Positions 1-7,009 of a stretch of 11,681 bases of DNA are shown in pieces; position 1 is the first letter of the stretch, and each line of letters starts with the position of its first letter. Under the pieces are notes generated by a model that was given only the letters and a program-made list of their open reading frames with translations, ran no database searches and was not told the origin of the DNA. The stretch covers positions 1 to 11,681 of the forward strand of contig JAISFY010000078.1 of the NCBI GenBank assembly GCA_031263345.1, given 5' to 3'. Origin of the DNA: Holosporales bacterium. Lineage in GTDB: Bacteria > Pseudomonadota > Alphaproteobacteria > RUG11792. Made by a program: the position numbers and the translations under genes.

Positions 1-1295
1 ATATCGGGGATAAGATCACGGGCGCGCAAAGATTGCCAAGTATCGGTCAATTTGGTAAAATCAGTGCCTGCAGCAGAACCATTGCCAGAGCCGCTTAAGT
101 TCTTATAATAGGTGAAAAGTTGAGCCAAGTTCTCATCATTCAATTGAGGGGGTTGCATATCCTGCCCATCCCCCTCCTGTTCCCAACAGTCTAATTCCCC
201 AGCGTTTTCGTCCCACACGCTCCTCAATCCTTGTTCCCACACGCGACCGTCCAGGATCGCCGGTGGATTAAACTCACGGGTATCATCATACACTGGTGCA
301 CTTGGAATCGTAATTTGATCACCAGTGTCTTCATCAGACAAAACTTCATCTTCTGTCTTCTGAGGATTCCCTCTCTCATCCAGAAGTACTCGCCAAGCCC
401 ACCTGCACCTATCATATTCCTTTCTCAAAGCGTATAGTGAATCCTGACCTAATCCATCTTCCTCGTTGTATATTTCTTCACCTACTGGTGGCGACAATAC
501 CTCGGTATCTCTGCTCCAAGCAACTTCAAGGTCCTTGAAAGTGGTAATAATATATTTTATCTGATCGCTTGTAGTGATGTCCTGCCCTCCATGAATTCCC
601 ATGGCCTCGGGATCTTCCAGGATTGGGAATTGCTGGATGATGTCCGTTTTGGAGGCGTCCCAATATATATCCATTGGCCTCCATGTATTTCTCAGTTGAA
701 TGATGTATTGCTCACGACGTGCAAACCATCCGGCAACCCAGGCCCGAGGACCGTCTTCGTTCACCGTCACCGCTAATGAATGCAACCATATCCCTGCCGT
801 TCCGAAATCAATCGCTTTTACATCGTCTGGTATCGTCCCCCACTTAGGGATAGTCACCGCCCACGTGGGGAGCCAGGGTGGGATTGACGTGGAGTCCTCC
901 ACTCCGGTCTGCCTGATCAGGACTCCGGTCGTATAGGCCAATAATGGCGAGTCCGCGGACAGGAGTACCCCTACATTCCCATCCAACTCTGTCCTCCAAG
1001 CGTCATATCCGCACTTGAAGCAGTATGTTTTGTACAACGGGGAGGCCGAGTCGTTCTGTTCCTGGACATGCTGAGTAGGGTCTGCGAGGAAATTCTCAGC
1101 GAATAAATCGGTGGTTGGACACATTGTGGTCCAGATGATTGATCGGGCGTAGGCTGGCAGGTCGATTGTTGAGCTCCCACAACTATTCCCTACTCCCATG
1201 GTGCCCAACAAAAGTATGATTGTCATAGTTCTGGGAACAGTGATGTGGGTGTTTTTAGTTAAGGTTGTAATAATATTTTTACAAGTTTGAATCAT
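1..1295 (-). CDS. Unknown Trp-rich, probably exported protein (N-terminal 431 residues; C-terminus beyond window edge)
   Basis: I do not recognise this protein. Read on the minus strand from ATG 1295, the frame stays open for 431 codons to the window edge, with no stop. The start is supported by a GGAGGA site at 1305-1310, nine bases upstream. The N-terminus is a basic stretch of about 23 residues, then a hydrophobic segment (MTIILLLGTMGVG, residues 24-36) and a Cys at 39. This looks like a signal peptide or anchor, perhaps a poor lipobox (GNSC). The mature part is rich in Trp (about 17), with a CFKC pair at 92-95 and acidic stretches around residues 270-330 and 362-387. A Ser/Gly/Asn run follows near 401-409. 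Base composition is visibly more GC-rich than genes further right, which may mean a different origin. Export is inferred; function is unknown. Confidence 0.8.
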   Translation of the reverse strand, partial: MIQTCKNIITTLTKNTHITVPRTMTIILLLGTMGVGNSCGSSTIDLPAYARSIIWTTMCPTTDLFAENFLADPTQHVQEQNDSASPLYKTYCFKCGYDAWRTELDGNVGVLLSADSPLLAYTTGVLIRQTGVEDSTSIPPWLPTWAVTIPKWGTIPDDVKAIDFGTAGIWLHSLAVTVNEDGPRAWVAGWFARREQYIIQLRNTWRPMDIYWDASKTDIIQQFPILEDPEAMGIHGGQDITTSDQIKYIITTFKDLEVAWSRDTEVLSPPVGEEIYNEEDGLGQDSLYALRKEYDRCRWAWRVLLDERGNPQKTEDEVLSDEDTGDQITIPSAPVYDDTREFNPPAILDGRVWEQGLRSVWDENAGELDCWEQEGDGQDMQPPQLNDENLAQLFTYYKNLSGSGNGSAAGTDFTKLTDTWQSLRARDLIPD

Positions 1296-1473
1296 ACTTT
1301 CGTATCCTCCCAACCTACTTATCGTTAGGATAACGCCTATTTATTAAAATCTTGACAATTCGATAATGGATAATAAAGACCCATATTGGGCAAGTTTCCC
1401 ACCGGCGATATTACAGATTTAATTATCGAGAGAGAGGTTGTAGACGACTTTGAATTAAGGCAATTCCGGTCTG
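1296..1473. other. Intergenic spacer between the Tim44-like gene and the left-edge gene
   Basis: This 178-base AT-rich spacer holds the ribosome binding site of the left-edge gene (1305-1310). On the minus strand there is a TTGTCA hexamer (1353-1358) that could be a -35 element, but no good -10 lies 16-18 bases downstream, so I do not call a promoter. I see no convincing terminator hairpin after the Tim44-like gene. A plus-strand ORF crossing the area overlaps the Tim44-like coding region and looks like a shadow. Confidence 0.4.
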
Positions 1474-2100
1474 TTAAATCTCAACACAAGTGGTTTTGGC
1501 AAGGATCCAATTGGAGGTATTGTTTTTCCTTTCAAATATCCATTTATGCAAAACATTTCGATAAATTTTATTCGGATTATCGATGGATGCCCCATCAGAA
1601 TTGAGCATCGCATTCATCTGAGATACATCAAAAGAAACGAACAGTTTTGCCTTTGTTACCAAAATCTGAATTTGATCTAAGGTCGTCTTAGTATGTTTAA
1701 TAATTACCTCCTGTCTCAGGTTTTTCTCTTCTCTTTTTCGAATTTGAGCAAGAAACCCTTGGTACAAATTCGCCGTCATCATCGTTTTTAGAGCATCTCG
1801 ATCAGATGTAGTAAACGCAGCAAAAATTGTATCAAAAAGATCTTCTGCATGAACCAGAAAATCGGGGAGTACAAAATTCGGGAACTTCTGTTTCAACTGG
1901 TCCAACCCGGATAGGTCGTTTTGATTAATCTTATCGCGGGAACCAGAACCTGGGAGATCGATTATATCCACCTCCGCTAGACCACCACTTATCTGGTGTT
2001 TCGTCCTGCCCGATGTTTCATTCATCCGGCCAAACTTGTATAACAAGACAACCAAAAAGAATGCGGACACCATCGCTGACAAAATTGTAACAAGAACCAT
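1474..2100 (-). CDS. Tim44-like domain protein (TimA family), membrane-anchored
   Basis: The protein has 208 residues from ATG 2100. It begins with one membrane segment (MVLVTILSAMVSAFFLVVLL), as alphaproteobacterial Tim44/TimA proteins do. A polar linker follows, then a C-terminal Tim44-like domain from about residue 75. Visible family features are a Phe-rich helix followed by AAFTTSDRDALKTMM, an I-x-x-R helix, and a final strand HKWIFERK...NWILAKTT that matches the W-x-F-x-R...NW-x-L-x-x-T ending of the family. In mitochondria Tim44 tethers the import motor; the bacterial role is a poorly defined inner-membrane function. The frame extends upstream to ATG 2184, but those 28 codons are the 3' end of RNase P RNA. 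A GGAAGG site at 2107-2112, six bases before ATG 2100, together with the membrane segment beginning there, supports the shorter start. It is probably cotranscribed with rnpB. Confidence 0.85.
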   Translation of the reverse strand: MVLVTILSAMVSAFFLVVLLYKFGRMNETSGRTKHQISGGLAEVDIIDLPGSGSRDKINQNDLSGLDQLKQKFPNFVLPDFLVHAEDLFDTIFAAFTTSDRDALKTMMTANLYQGFLAQIRKREEKNLRQEVIIKHTKTTLDQIQILVTKAKLFVSFDVSQMNAMLNSDGASIDNPNKIYRNVLHKWIFERKNNTSNWILAKTTCVEI

Positions 2101-2106
2101 AATCAC

Positions 2107-2112
2107 CCTTCC
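2107..2112 (-). promoter_or_regulatory. Ribosome binding site deciding the start of the Tim44-like gene
   Basis: The minus strand reads GGAAGG, six bases before ATG 2100. It lies in the short gap between the RNase P RNA 3' end (about 2123) and the coding region. It argues for this start over ATG 2184, which sits inside the RNA gene. Confidence 0.6.
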
Positions 2113-2122
2113 AAAAACGTCA

Positions 2123-2550
2123 GTGCGAATCTGGCTATAAGCCGGGTTCTGTCCGAAGAGCAAATCTTCTGATTGATCATTCATCTAGGCGTACCGTTAC
2201 CGATACACTCGAGCGACCTACCCTGGTGACAGTGAGCGCGGGCCCTCACGAATTCGGACAATTCCATATTCGCATCACCTCTATTTGGTCTTTCTTCAGG
2301 TGGGGTTTGCAATGCCACTCCCGTTACCGGGCGTGCGGTGCGCTCTTACCGTCGCCTTTTCACCCTTACCTCCTCTTTCGTATTTCTACGTTTAACAAGG
2401 CGGTATGTTTTCTGTTGCACTTTCCCTACCAGAGATTTTTCAATCTCCGCCGCCGGAGGTTATCCGGCACCCTGCCCGCATGAAGCCCGGACTTTCCTCT
2501 TAGAGCTCTAATAACTTAGAACTCTTAGCGATCAATCACCAGATCCACAC
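2123..2550 (-). ncRNA. rnpB: RNase P RNA (bacterial type A), catalytic RNA of ribonuclease P
   Basis: This is the catalytic RNA that removes 5' leaders from tRNA precursors. Diagnostic blocks appear in order on the minus strand. The 5' conserved core is GAGGAAAGTCCGGGC (2485-2499), followed by GCAGGGTGCC. Then come AGTGCAACAGAAA, GGTAAGGGTGAAA, a GGTAAGAGCGCACCGC block, and ACCAAATAGAGG. The 3' core is CTAGATGAATGA and ACAGAACCCGGCTTAT (near 2137-2190). The ends pair as helix P1: GTGTGGATCTGGT (2538-2550) with GCCAGATTCGCAC (2123-2135), 13 pairs including three G-U wobbles. A P3-like hairpin with a 10-pair stem and GTTA loop lies at about 2505-2528. The length of about 428 nt fits. Exact ends are inferred from P1; mature ends may differ by a few bases. 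Confidence 0.95.
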
Positions 2551-2558
2551 TAATCTTT

Positions 2559-2564
2559 ATTATA
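2559..2564 (-). promoter_or_regulatory. -10 element of the rnpB promoter
   Basis: The minus strand has a perfect TATAAT here. It would place the transcription start at about 2550-2552, exactly the 5' base of helix P1. No good -35 hexamer is seen at 16-18 bases, so the -35 is weak or non-canonical. The agreement with the RNA 5' end is the main support. Confidence 0.6.
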
Positions 2565-2607
2565 TCATACTCTTCTCACTTACGGGAAGTTAATACTCAA
2601 CAAAGTC

Positions 2608-3369
2608 TCACATCCGAAGTATTTCATTGATGCTAGATTTTTGTCTTGTATTAAAGTCTACAGTTTTGACAATTATCGCGCACGATATATTAAGATCGTT
2701 ACTTCGATAACTTCCAGAAACGATAACCGAATTCTTCGGGACTTCCCTAATGTAATTATTACCCGTCATCCGATCAATTATTTTCGTCGAAGAGGAAATG
2801 GTAACTCCAGATGCGATAACGCTATTTTCTCCAACGATGACGCCCTCGAGGATCGAACTATGGGCTCCAATAAAGCAATTATCTTCTATAATTACTGGTT
2901 TCGCAGAGGGTGGTTCTAGGACTCCTCCGATACAGGCCAGCGCAGAGATGTGGCAATTCTTTCCGATTTGAGCGCATGATCCGATAGCCGCATGAATATC
3001 GATCATACTTCTCTCTCCGACGTATGCTCCGATATTAATAAAACTCGGCATAATGATAGCATCATCGCCAATATATGTTCCGTCCCTGATAATCGCTCCT
3101 GGCACCTTGCGATATCTCGGATTGTTATAGTCAAAATCAAGAATCCCAAACTTATCGAATCCTCCGAACTCCTGCTTTTCCGCTCGTCTACATTTAAATC
3201 CTATGAGGAGCGCCTGTTTAATCCACGAATTTACGATCCATGATCCATTTACCTTTTCCGCAACCCTAATATCACCAGAATTTAGAAGTTTTATAACCTC
3301 GTCGATAATAAAGGAAGCATTATCCCCCTCCAAAGAAGCCGTCCTTTCCTCTACCAACTCTTTGAGCAT
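2608..3369 (-). CDS. dapD: 2,3,4,5-tetrahydropyridine-2,6-dicarboxylate N-succinyltransferase
   Basis: DapD transfers succinyl from succinyl-CoA to tetrahydrodipicolinate in the cytoplasm, a step toward meso-diaminopimelate and lysine. The 253-residue product aligns by eye along the length of E. coli DapD (274 residues). It has an N-terminal helical part ([20 protein letters not shown]), then left-handed beta-helix hexapeptide repeats. Family signatures include [43 protein letters not shown], and the ending [12 protein letters not shown]...INEILR. ATG 3369 is the only plausible ATG; it lies 8 bases after the MFS stop. A GAGGAGG site sits about 21 bases upstream, better spaced for an ATT or CTG near 3381-3384, so the start is uncertain and translation is probably coupled to the MFS gene. 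The frame also extends to TTG 3561, but that part overlaps the MFS gene. The usual [13 protein letters not shown] and HLSGG segments read [13 protein letters not shown] and HISAL here. Confidence 0.93.
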   Translation of the reverse strand: [253 protein letters not shown]

Positions 3370-3377
3370 TTTAAGAG

Positions 3378-4697
3378 TCAGAATTGAGGTTTCCTCCTCT
3401 TCGGGGTATGGTGTATAACATTCAGTAAGAAGGCTAAAATAACCAATGCGAAGACACCGATGATGCCACTCGAGGCAAATACAGTATTTAAAGAAACATG
3501 ATGCGCAACAAATCCAGCCAGCGCATCTGCGGTAAACGCGGAAATCGCATTGATTAGCCAATAAATCCCGAGGCCAGTTCCGCGCAAATCTTCGGGAACC
3601 TTCTCGGCCACGAGAGATACGAAGACGTTTTGGGTTGCTCCCAGCTGAATTCCCCAGAACAAGATTCCGATATACATCGTATTTCTCGACATTGCCGAAT
3701 ACATTATTACGTCGGCGATGACTAGGGAAGCGATACCGATAAATAAAATCTTCATCCTGTCGAGTTTATCCCCGAGAAGCCCAATAGGATATGATGAAAG
3801 CGTCGTTCCGATGTTAAAAACGATCATAACGAATGGAGCATACATTGGATCCGGCTGAAATCCCTCATTCATCCTGAGAATTAAAAATGTTTCATTCATA
3901 CGAGCCGCCATAAATACCGCATTAACGACCATAATTAACCAAAATGACGGGCTAAGGTATTTAAAATTCTTGAATGAAAATGTCGGCTTTAATTTCGGTG
4001 AGGGAAGAGGAGCTCCAGAAGTGATTGCCGGGTGATCAAAACGCCGAGGTTCTTTAACGCAAAATAAAAGAATGAGGAAGGCGGCAAAGGCTGGAATAGT
4101 AGACAAAGCGAATACGGCTTGATAGTTATTGTCAGAAAATTTCATTACGACGAACCCTAGAACTCCCCCGCAAAGAGAGCCAAAATAAGCGAGACTCCGC
4201 TTGAGTCCATACGAGGCCCCTATCCTCTTGCGAGGTGCTACATCTGCAACAATGGCCTCCCGAGGGGAAGCCTGGATCCCGTTCCCTAATCTTTCCATCG
4301 CCCTCGCGGAAAAGACAAGATGAAAAGTATCGGAAATGGCAAGTATGGGCCTGCTAAATACGGAGAAAATATAGCCGATAATCATTATACTTCGCCTCTT
4401 TCGGAAGTAATCGCTCAGCATGCCAGAGAATAACTTCATCAGATTAGAAATAATCTCACACAGCCCCTCTAAGAATCCGATGGATATAGCCGAAACGGAT
4501 AAAACATGTTTCAGATAAAGACCCGAGACACTGTAAGACATAACGAAAGAAATATTAATAAGGAACATCATGATCCCGATCTGCCAAACCGTAGGAGGAA
4601 TCTTCCCATCCCTTTCCTGTCGCTCAGAATTTAGACTTGACTCTGAGCCAACAAAGCTAATCCCTTGGCGAGGCACGGAATCCTTTTCGTAAAGCAC
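3378..4697 (-). CDS. Major facilitator superfamily transporter, substrate unknown
   Basis: This 439-residue inner-membrane protein has about a dozen hydrophobic segments, the first beginning near residue 39 (WQIGIMMFLINISFVMSYS). After transmembrane segment 2 comes GMLSDYFRKRRS, the MFS signature loop. The block RAMERLGNGIQASPREAIVAD matches a subfamily of drug/proton-antiporter-like carriers that usually read R-x-x-D-R-x-G-K-G-I-R-x-x-P-R-D-A. The second half repeats the loop as GLLGDKLDRMK and ends with a basic tail, KRRKPQF. The start is GTG 4697; no ATG exists in the N-terminal part and no strong ribosome binding site is seen, so the start could lie downstream. dapD begins 8 bases after its stop, suggesting a two-gene transcript. 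The substrate cannot be read from the sequence. Confidence 0.88.
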   Translation of the reverse strand: MLYEKDSVPRQGISFVGSESSLNSERQERDGKIPPTVWQIGIMMFLINISFVMSYSVSGLYLKHVLSVSAISIGFLEGLCEIISNLMKLFSGMLSDYFRKRRSIMIIGYIFSVFSRPILAISDTFHLVFSARAMERLGNGIQASPREAIVADVAPRKRIGASYGLKRSLAYFGSLCGGVLGFVVMKFSDNNYQAVFALSTIPAFAAFLILLFCVKEPRRFDHPAITSGAPLPSPKLKPTFSFKNFKYLSPSFWLIMVVNAVFMAARMNETFLILRMNEGFQPDPMYAPFVMIVFNIGTTLSSYPIGLLGDKLDRMKILFIGIASLVIADVIMYSAMSRNTMYIGILFWGIQLGATQNVFVSLVAEKVPEDLRGTGLGIYWLINAISAFTADALAGFVAHHVSLNTVFASSGIIGVFALVILAFLLNVIHHTPKRRKPQF

Positions 4698-4701
4698 TGT
4701 T

Positions 4702-4995
4702 TTAGAAATCTTTCGATCTCATCGAGCTCGAGTGTAACACAGCTAAACGCAATGTCGCAATGTTAATATATGTAACCCTCAGCCCCTTCTTAACAATAAT
4801 TTGAATAATAGACTTCCTCCCAACCCCTCCACAATCAGGTTCCTGCTGCGTCGATCCGGTGCTCGAATGCTTGTATACCTCCTTGTACACGGTGCTTCTG
4901 TGCTCCGTGTCTCCTAGTAATAACTCTGATTCTGGTAGTTTAGGAGGAAGTCTATTAAATAAACACTCATAAAATAAAGGAGAGGGAGGCGCCAT
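4702..4995 (-). CDS. Doubtful small ORF, 97 codons
   Basis: This frame fills most of the 313-base gap between the 322-residue secreted protein and the MFS gene. In its favour, ATG 4995 follows that gene's stop by only 15 bases, and an AAGGA site sits five bases upstream. Against it, the product has no signal peptide, no membrane segment, no recognisable motif and a mixed composition. A possible promoter for the MFS gene lies within it. I do not recognise it. If it is not coding, the gap holds only a small hairpin with an adjacent AAGGAGGT (4877-4910) and the weak promoter at 4731-4760. Confidence 0.25.
   Translation of the reverse strand: MAPPSPLFYECLFNRLPPKLPESELLLGDTEHRSTVYKEVYKHSSTGSTQQEPDCGGVGRKSIIQIIVKKGLRVTYINIATLRLAVLHSSSMRSKDF
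4731..4760 (-). promoter_or_regulatory. Possible promoter for the MFS transporter and dapD
   Basis: On the minus strand TTGCGA (4755-4760) and TACACT (4731-4736) are separated by 18 bases, each matching four of six consensus positions. A start at about 4724 would give a leader of roughly 27 bases before GTG 4697. This is weak evidence, useful only because some promoter is expected here. Confidence 0.25.
4877..4910 (-). repeat. Small inverted repeat next to a perfect anti-SD complement
   Basis: The minus strand forms a stem, ACACGG (4905-4910) with CCGTGT (4887-4892), plus two inner G-C pairs across an A-A mismatch. Two bases further comes AAGGAGGT (4877-4884), fully complementary to the 16S rRNA 3' end. 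No ATG, GTG or TTG follows at 5-12 bases; only an ATT lies at eight. It may be chance within a protein-coding frame. Confidence 0.3.
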
Positions 4996-5010
4996 CCCAT
5001 TCCTTCCCGG

Positions 5011-5979
5011 CTACTCGGAAATATCTTCCTTGTCATCTTGCTGACCGTCTACCTCGTCCTTCTTATCGAATACATGTAAGTCCGGCAAGGAATGCGGCTT
5101 ACACATGGGCGGAGCCGCTTCTGAATTTTCCAATGGACCAGCATCATTGATACGCTCATCCTCAAGAAGCGTCAGCTCACTTACATCATCTTCATCGCTT
5201 CGGTCCGCTGTGAATTGTAGATTTTCGCCTCTCCATCTGTCAAAAGTGTCAAAAGAAAAACTTGATGCGGCTTCTCCGTCCAAAGAAGGGGCTGATTCGT
5301 CCCCGCAATATTTCCGATGTAATGCTAAAATAATTAATTTTTTCCTCAAATCCACTTCCGTATAAATTTTGTTTTCTTCCTTATCTTGCTGAGAAAGAAA
5401 ATAAAACAATACGTGATCCATAGCCTCGGTGAATTGATCTATATCATAACCCGTCCTTGTGCAAACCCAGACCGAAAATATGGTTGAATCCTGATTTGAC
5501 TGAAGTGATTCCCTTAAATCCTTCGGCGGGACGTAAACACTGCTACCGGGATCGTGTAATTGGTCAGCAGACCTGCTCTCTCCTAAAGAATAGCGAAACT
5601 TTCTAGATCGACGTATACAACCGAAACACCAGGGTGGAGCTCTCGTAATCTCTAACAAACCCTCGAAAACTGGCCCACTTTGAAGATCCCTACCTTGACT
5701 GATCCCAAATTGTGCAATCAGGTAATCGGGTATAACTTTCCATAATACGTTTTGTGTTACATTTAGGAGCCGAATCTGACTAGGGGAGATGAATGTAGAG
5801 CCTAGTGTCCCCCAATATGGCGATACTGCTTGCGGAGTCTTGGGCTGGGGTTTGCTCTGGAACCACCCGCTGGGCTTTTGGGGAAGCTGTCTTTCAGGTC
5901 TGAAACTTGCTGCCGATTGCGACCATTGAAATCCACCGAGCGCAACTAAAACCGGGATAATACTGAGAAGCTTGGTCAT
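5011..5979 (-). CDS. Unknown secreted protein with acidic C-terminus
   Basis: I do not recognise this 322-residue protein. It begins with a clear signal peptide: a short basic start (MTK), a hydrophobic core LLSIIPVLVALGG, and a likely cleavage site after QSAA near residue 24. The following 30 residues are Pro/Gln/Lys-rich and look unstructured. A central part from about residue 55 to 235 holds a CFGCIRRSRKFRYS stretch (two Cys two residues apart, then basic residues) and a predicted helical segment, FTEAMDHVLFYFLSQQDKEENK. The last 80 residues are strongly acidic and low in hydrophobics, ending DDKEDISE. ATG 5979 has AAGGA four bases upstream. Export to the periplasm or beyond is inferred from the signal peptide. 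It sits alone between other unknown genes, so context does not suggest a role. Confidence 0.75.
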   Translation of the reverse strand: MTKLLSIIPVLVALGGFQWSQSAASFRPERQLPQKPSGWFQSKPQPKTPQAVSPYWGTLGSTFISPSQIRLLNVTQNVLWKVIPDYLIAQFGISQGRDLQSGPVFEGLLEITRAPPWCFGCIRRSRKFRYSLGESRSADQLHDPGSSVYVPPKDLRESLQSNQDSTIFSVWVCTRTGYDIDQFTEAMDHVLFYFLSQQDKEENKIYTEVDLRKKLIILALHRKYCGDESAPSLDGEAASSFSFDTFDRWRGENLQFTADRSDEDDVSELTLLEDERINDAGPLENSEAAPPMCKPHSLPDLHVFDKKDEVDGQQDDKEDISE

Positions 5980-6214
5980 ACGATCCTTAACAACGTTTTA
6001 TTCATCGGAAGTAGCTTAAGCACCATTCTTTAAGAAACGATTAATGACCGATAGTCGATGCATGTGAATTTTTAACCCTACAGGCGCGCTTTCTGTAGGG
6101 CTTGAATTTTTTTTGGATCCGATTCATAAACCAGCTGATTCGCTTCTGGATATCGAGAGATGTTGGTAACCGATGTAAATCATCAAGTGAACGATTATGC
6201 TGTGAAAATACATC
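5980..6214. other. Intergenic region between two unknown secreted-protein genes
   Basis: This 235-base spacer contains the hairpin at 6076-6100 and the AAGGA ribosome binding site of the 322-residue protein. A short plus-strand ORF starting near 6160 continues into the neighbouring coding region and includes its small tandem repeat; I treat it as a shadow. I found no clear promoter hexamers for the minus-strand gene. Confidence 0.4.
6076..6100. terminator. Hairpin, probable bidirectional terminator
   Basis: CCCTACAG (6076-6083) and CTGTAGGG (6093-6100) form a perfect 8-pair stem with a 9-base loop. On the plus strand it is followed, after six bases, by a run of eight T. On the minus strand the run after the stem is weaker (TTAAAAATTC). 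The gene that would need it is the minus-strand 6215-6829 gene ending 114 bases upstream. The stem is certain; the terminator role is moderately likely. Confidence 0.5.
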
Positions 6215-6829
6215 CTAATCGTGTGGATCGGTTGCACCTCCGGACATGGTATAGTAAATATTGTATATCGCAATCAATCCGAGTCCTAAGCAACATAAAA
6301 CCTTGGGAGTTAATTCGTAGTAATCGTAGTAATCGTAGTTAAAGCCAGATTTATGCTGATGCAGCCCCCGGTATTCGTTCAACTTGGCAGCGAACGCATC
6401 CCACCCGGCTGCTATGAGGATCACCTCTTTGTAAGTTGTTTGGCTACTATCGAGAATTAGTGGTAGTCCACTATCAATAACAAACTTGTGTGGTATTATC
6501 TGCCGATCACAAAACTCTTCCCGATTCCATGTAACCTCGTGAGGATTACCGTATAGAATGAGCGGAAAATTTGGGAATGGCTCATTAACTTCTTTGTTAG
6601 ATTTAGCACGTTTGTAAGCCAGATTGGCACCTAACTTCCAGGCTTCCCGATATTTGCAAGCCGCGGCTTCATCCCCTTCAGATACGATACTTACCAGGTG
6701 GCGTTGATTATATCCACCGTCTTTGATCAATGATTTACATAAGAACTGTAAATGATCTTCGGAGCATCGTGCCTCAATTGACATCAGTAACCCCATACCA
6801 GTAAAGCACAATTTGAACAGTTTTTTCAT
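6215..6829 (-). CDS. Unknown exported protein with C-terminal membrane segment
   Basis: I do not recognise this 204-residue protein. It has a signal peptide (MKKLFKLCFTGMGLLMSIEA, with possible cleavage near the following Arg-Cys). A polar middle contains several Cys (C22, C31, C58, C107). Next is a Tyr/Asp-rich stretch, YDYYDYYE, near residues 165-172, then a hydrophobic segment VLCCLGLGLIAIYNIYYTM (177-195) and a short tail. This suggests a protein exported and held in the inner membrane by its C-terminus. The frame extends upstream to TTG 6850, but ATG 6829 is preferred because it starts the basic, hydrophobic signal and has AGGAG 11 bases upstream; the TTG lies upstream of that site. The gap of 180 bases from the prenyltransferase stop suggests its own promoter. 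Confidence 0.7.
   Translation of the reverse strand: MKKLFKLCFTGMGLLMSIEARCSEDHLQFLCKSLIKDGGYNQRHLVSIVSEGDEAAACKYREAWKLGANLAYKRAKSNKEVNEPFPNFPLILYGNPHEVTWNREEFCDRQIIPHKFVIDSGLPLILDSSQTTYKEVILIAAGWDAFAAKLNEYRGLHQHKSGFNYDYYDYYELTPKVLCCLGLGLIAIYNIYYTMSGGATDPHD
6316..6339. repeat. Short in-frame tandem repeat (9-base unit)
   Basis: The unit CGTAGTAAT occurs about 2.7 times in a row within the 6215-6829 gene. On the coding strand it encodes the Tyr/Asp stretch YDYYDYYE. The 9-base unit keeps the frame, so copy changes would lengthen or shorten this part without a frameshift. Confidence 0.6.
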
Positions 6830-7009
6830 TTTTCCGATGACTCCTCCCAATCGTATAAATACACTATTTAAATATGTTCGCTTCCTCTAAGGAAAAAAAT
6901 ACTAAACTTTTCGTCTTATGAAGGATTTTAGTAAAAATTACTTACTTATTAGTTAAGATGATAAAATCATAAACTGAAACTTTATGCCTCTCACACTTAT
7001 ATCCTTCAT
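6830..7009. other. AT-rich intergenic spacer after the prenyltransferase gene
   Basis: This spacer is very AT-rich. On the minus strand, CATAAA (6981-6986) and TTTATG (6968-6973) can pair around a 7-base loop and are followed by ATTTTAT, a possible weak terminator for the prenyltransferase gene. The AGGAG of the downstream gene lies near 6841-6845. No clear -35/-10 pair was found. Confidence 0.3.

Noticed and set aside
591..1180. Short ORFs on both strands within the left-end region
   Set aside because: They are shadows of the continuous 431-codon minus-strand frame that starts at 1295.
1386..1604. Plus-strand ORF of 72 codons
   Set aside because: It mostly overlaps the Tim44-like coding region in antisense, with no ribosome binding site or motif.
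2098..2184. Extension of the Tim44-like protein to ATG 2184
   Set aside because: These codons are the conserved 3' end of RNase P RNA; a better start with a ribosome binding site exists at 2100.
2226..2483. Plus-strand ORF of 85 codons
   Set aside because: It is antisense to the RNase P RNA gene and has no family features.
3370..3561. N-terminal extension of DapD to TTG 3561
   Set aside because: It overlaps the MFS coding region, is unlike DapD N-termini, and the rest matches DapD from Met 3369.
6160..6342. Plus-strand ORF of 60 codons containing Ser-Asn-Arg repeats
   Set aside because: It reads the antisense of the Tyr/Asp repeat in the 6215-6829 gene, which has the better start and signal peptide.
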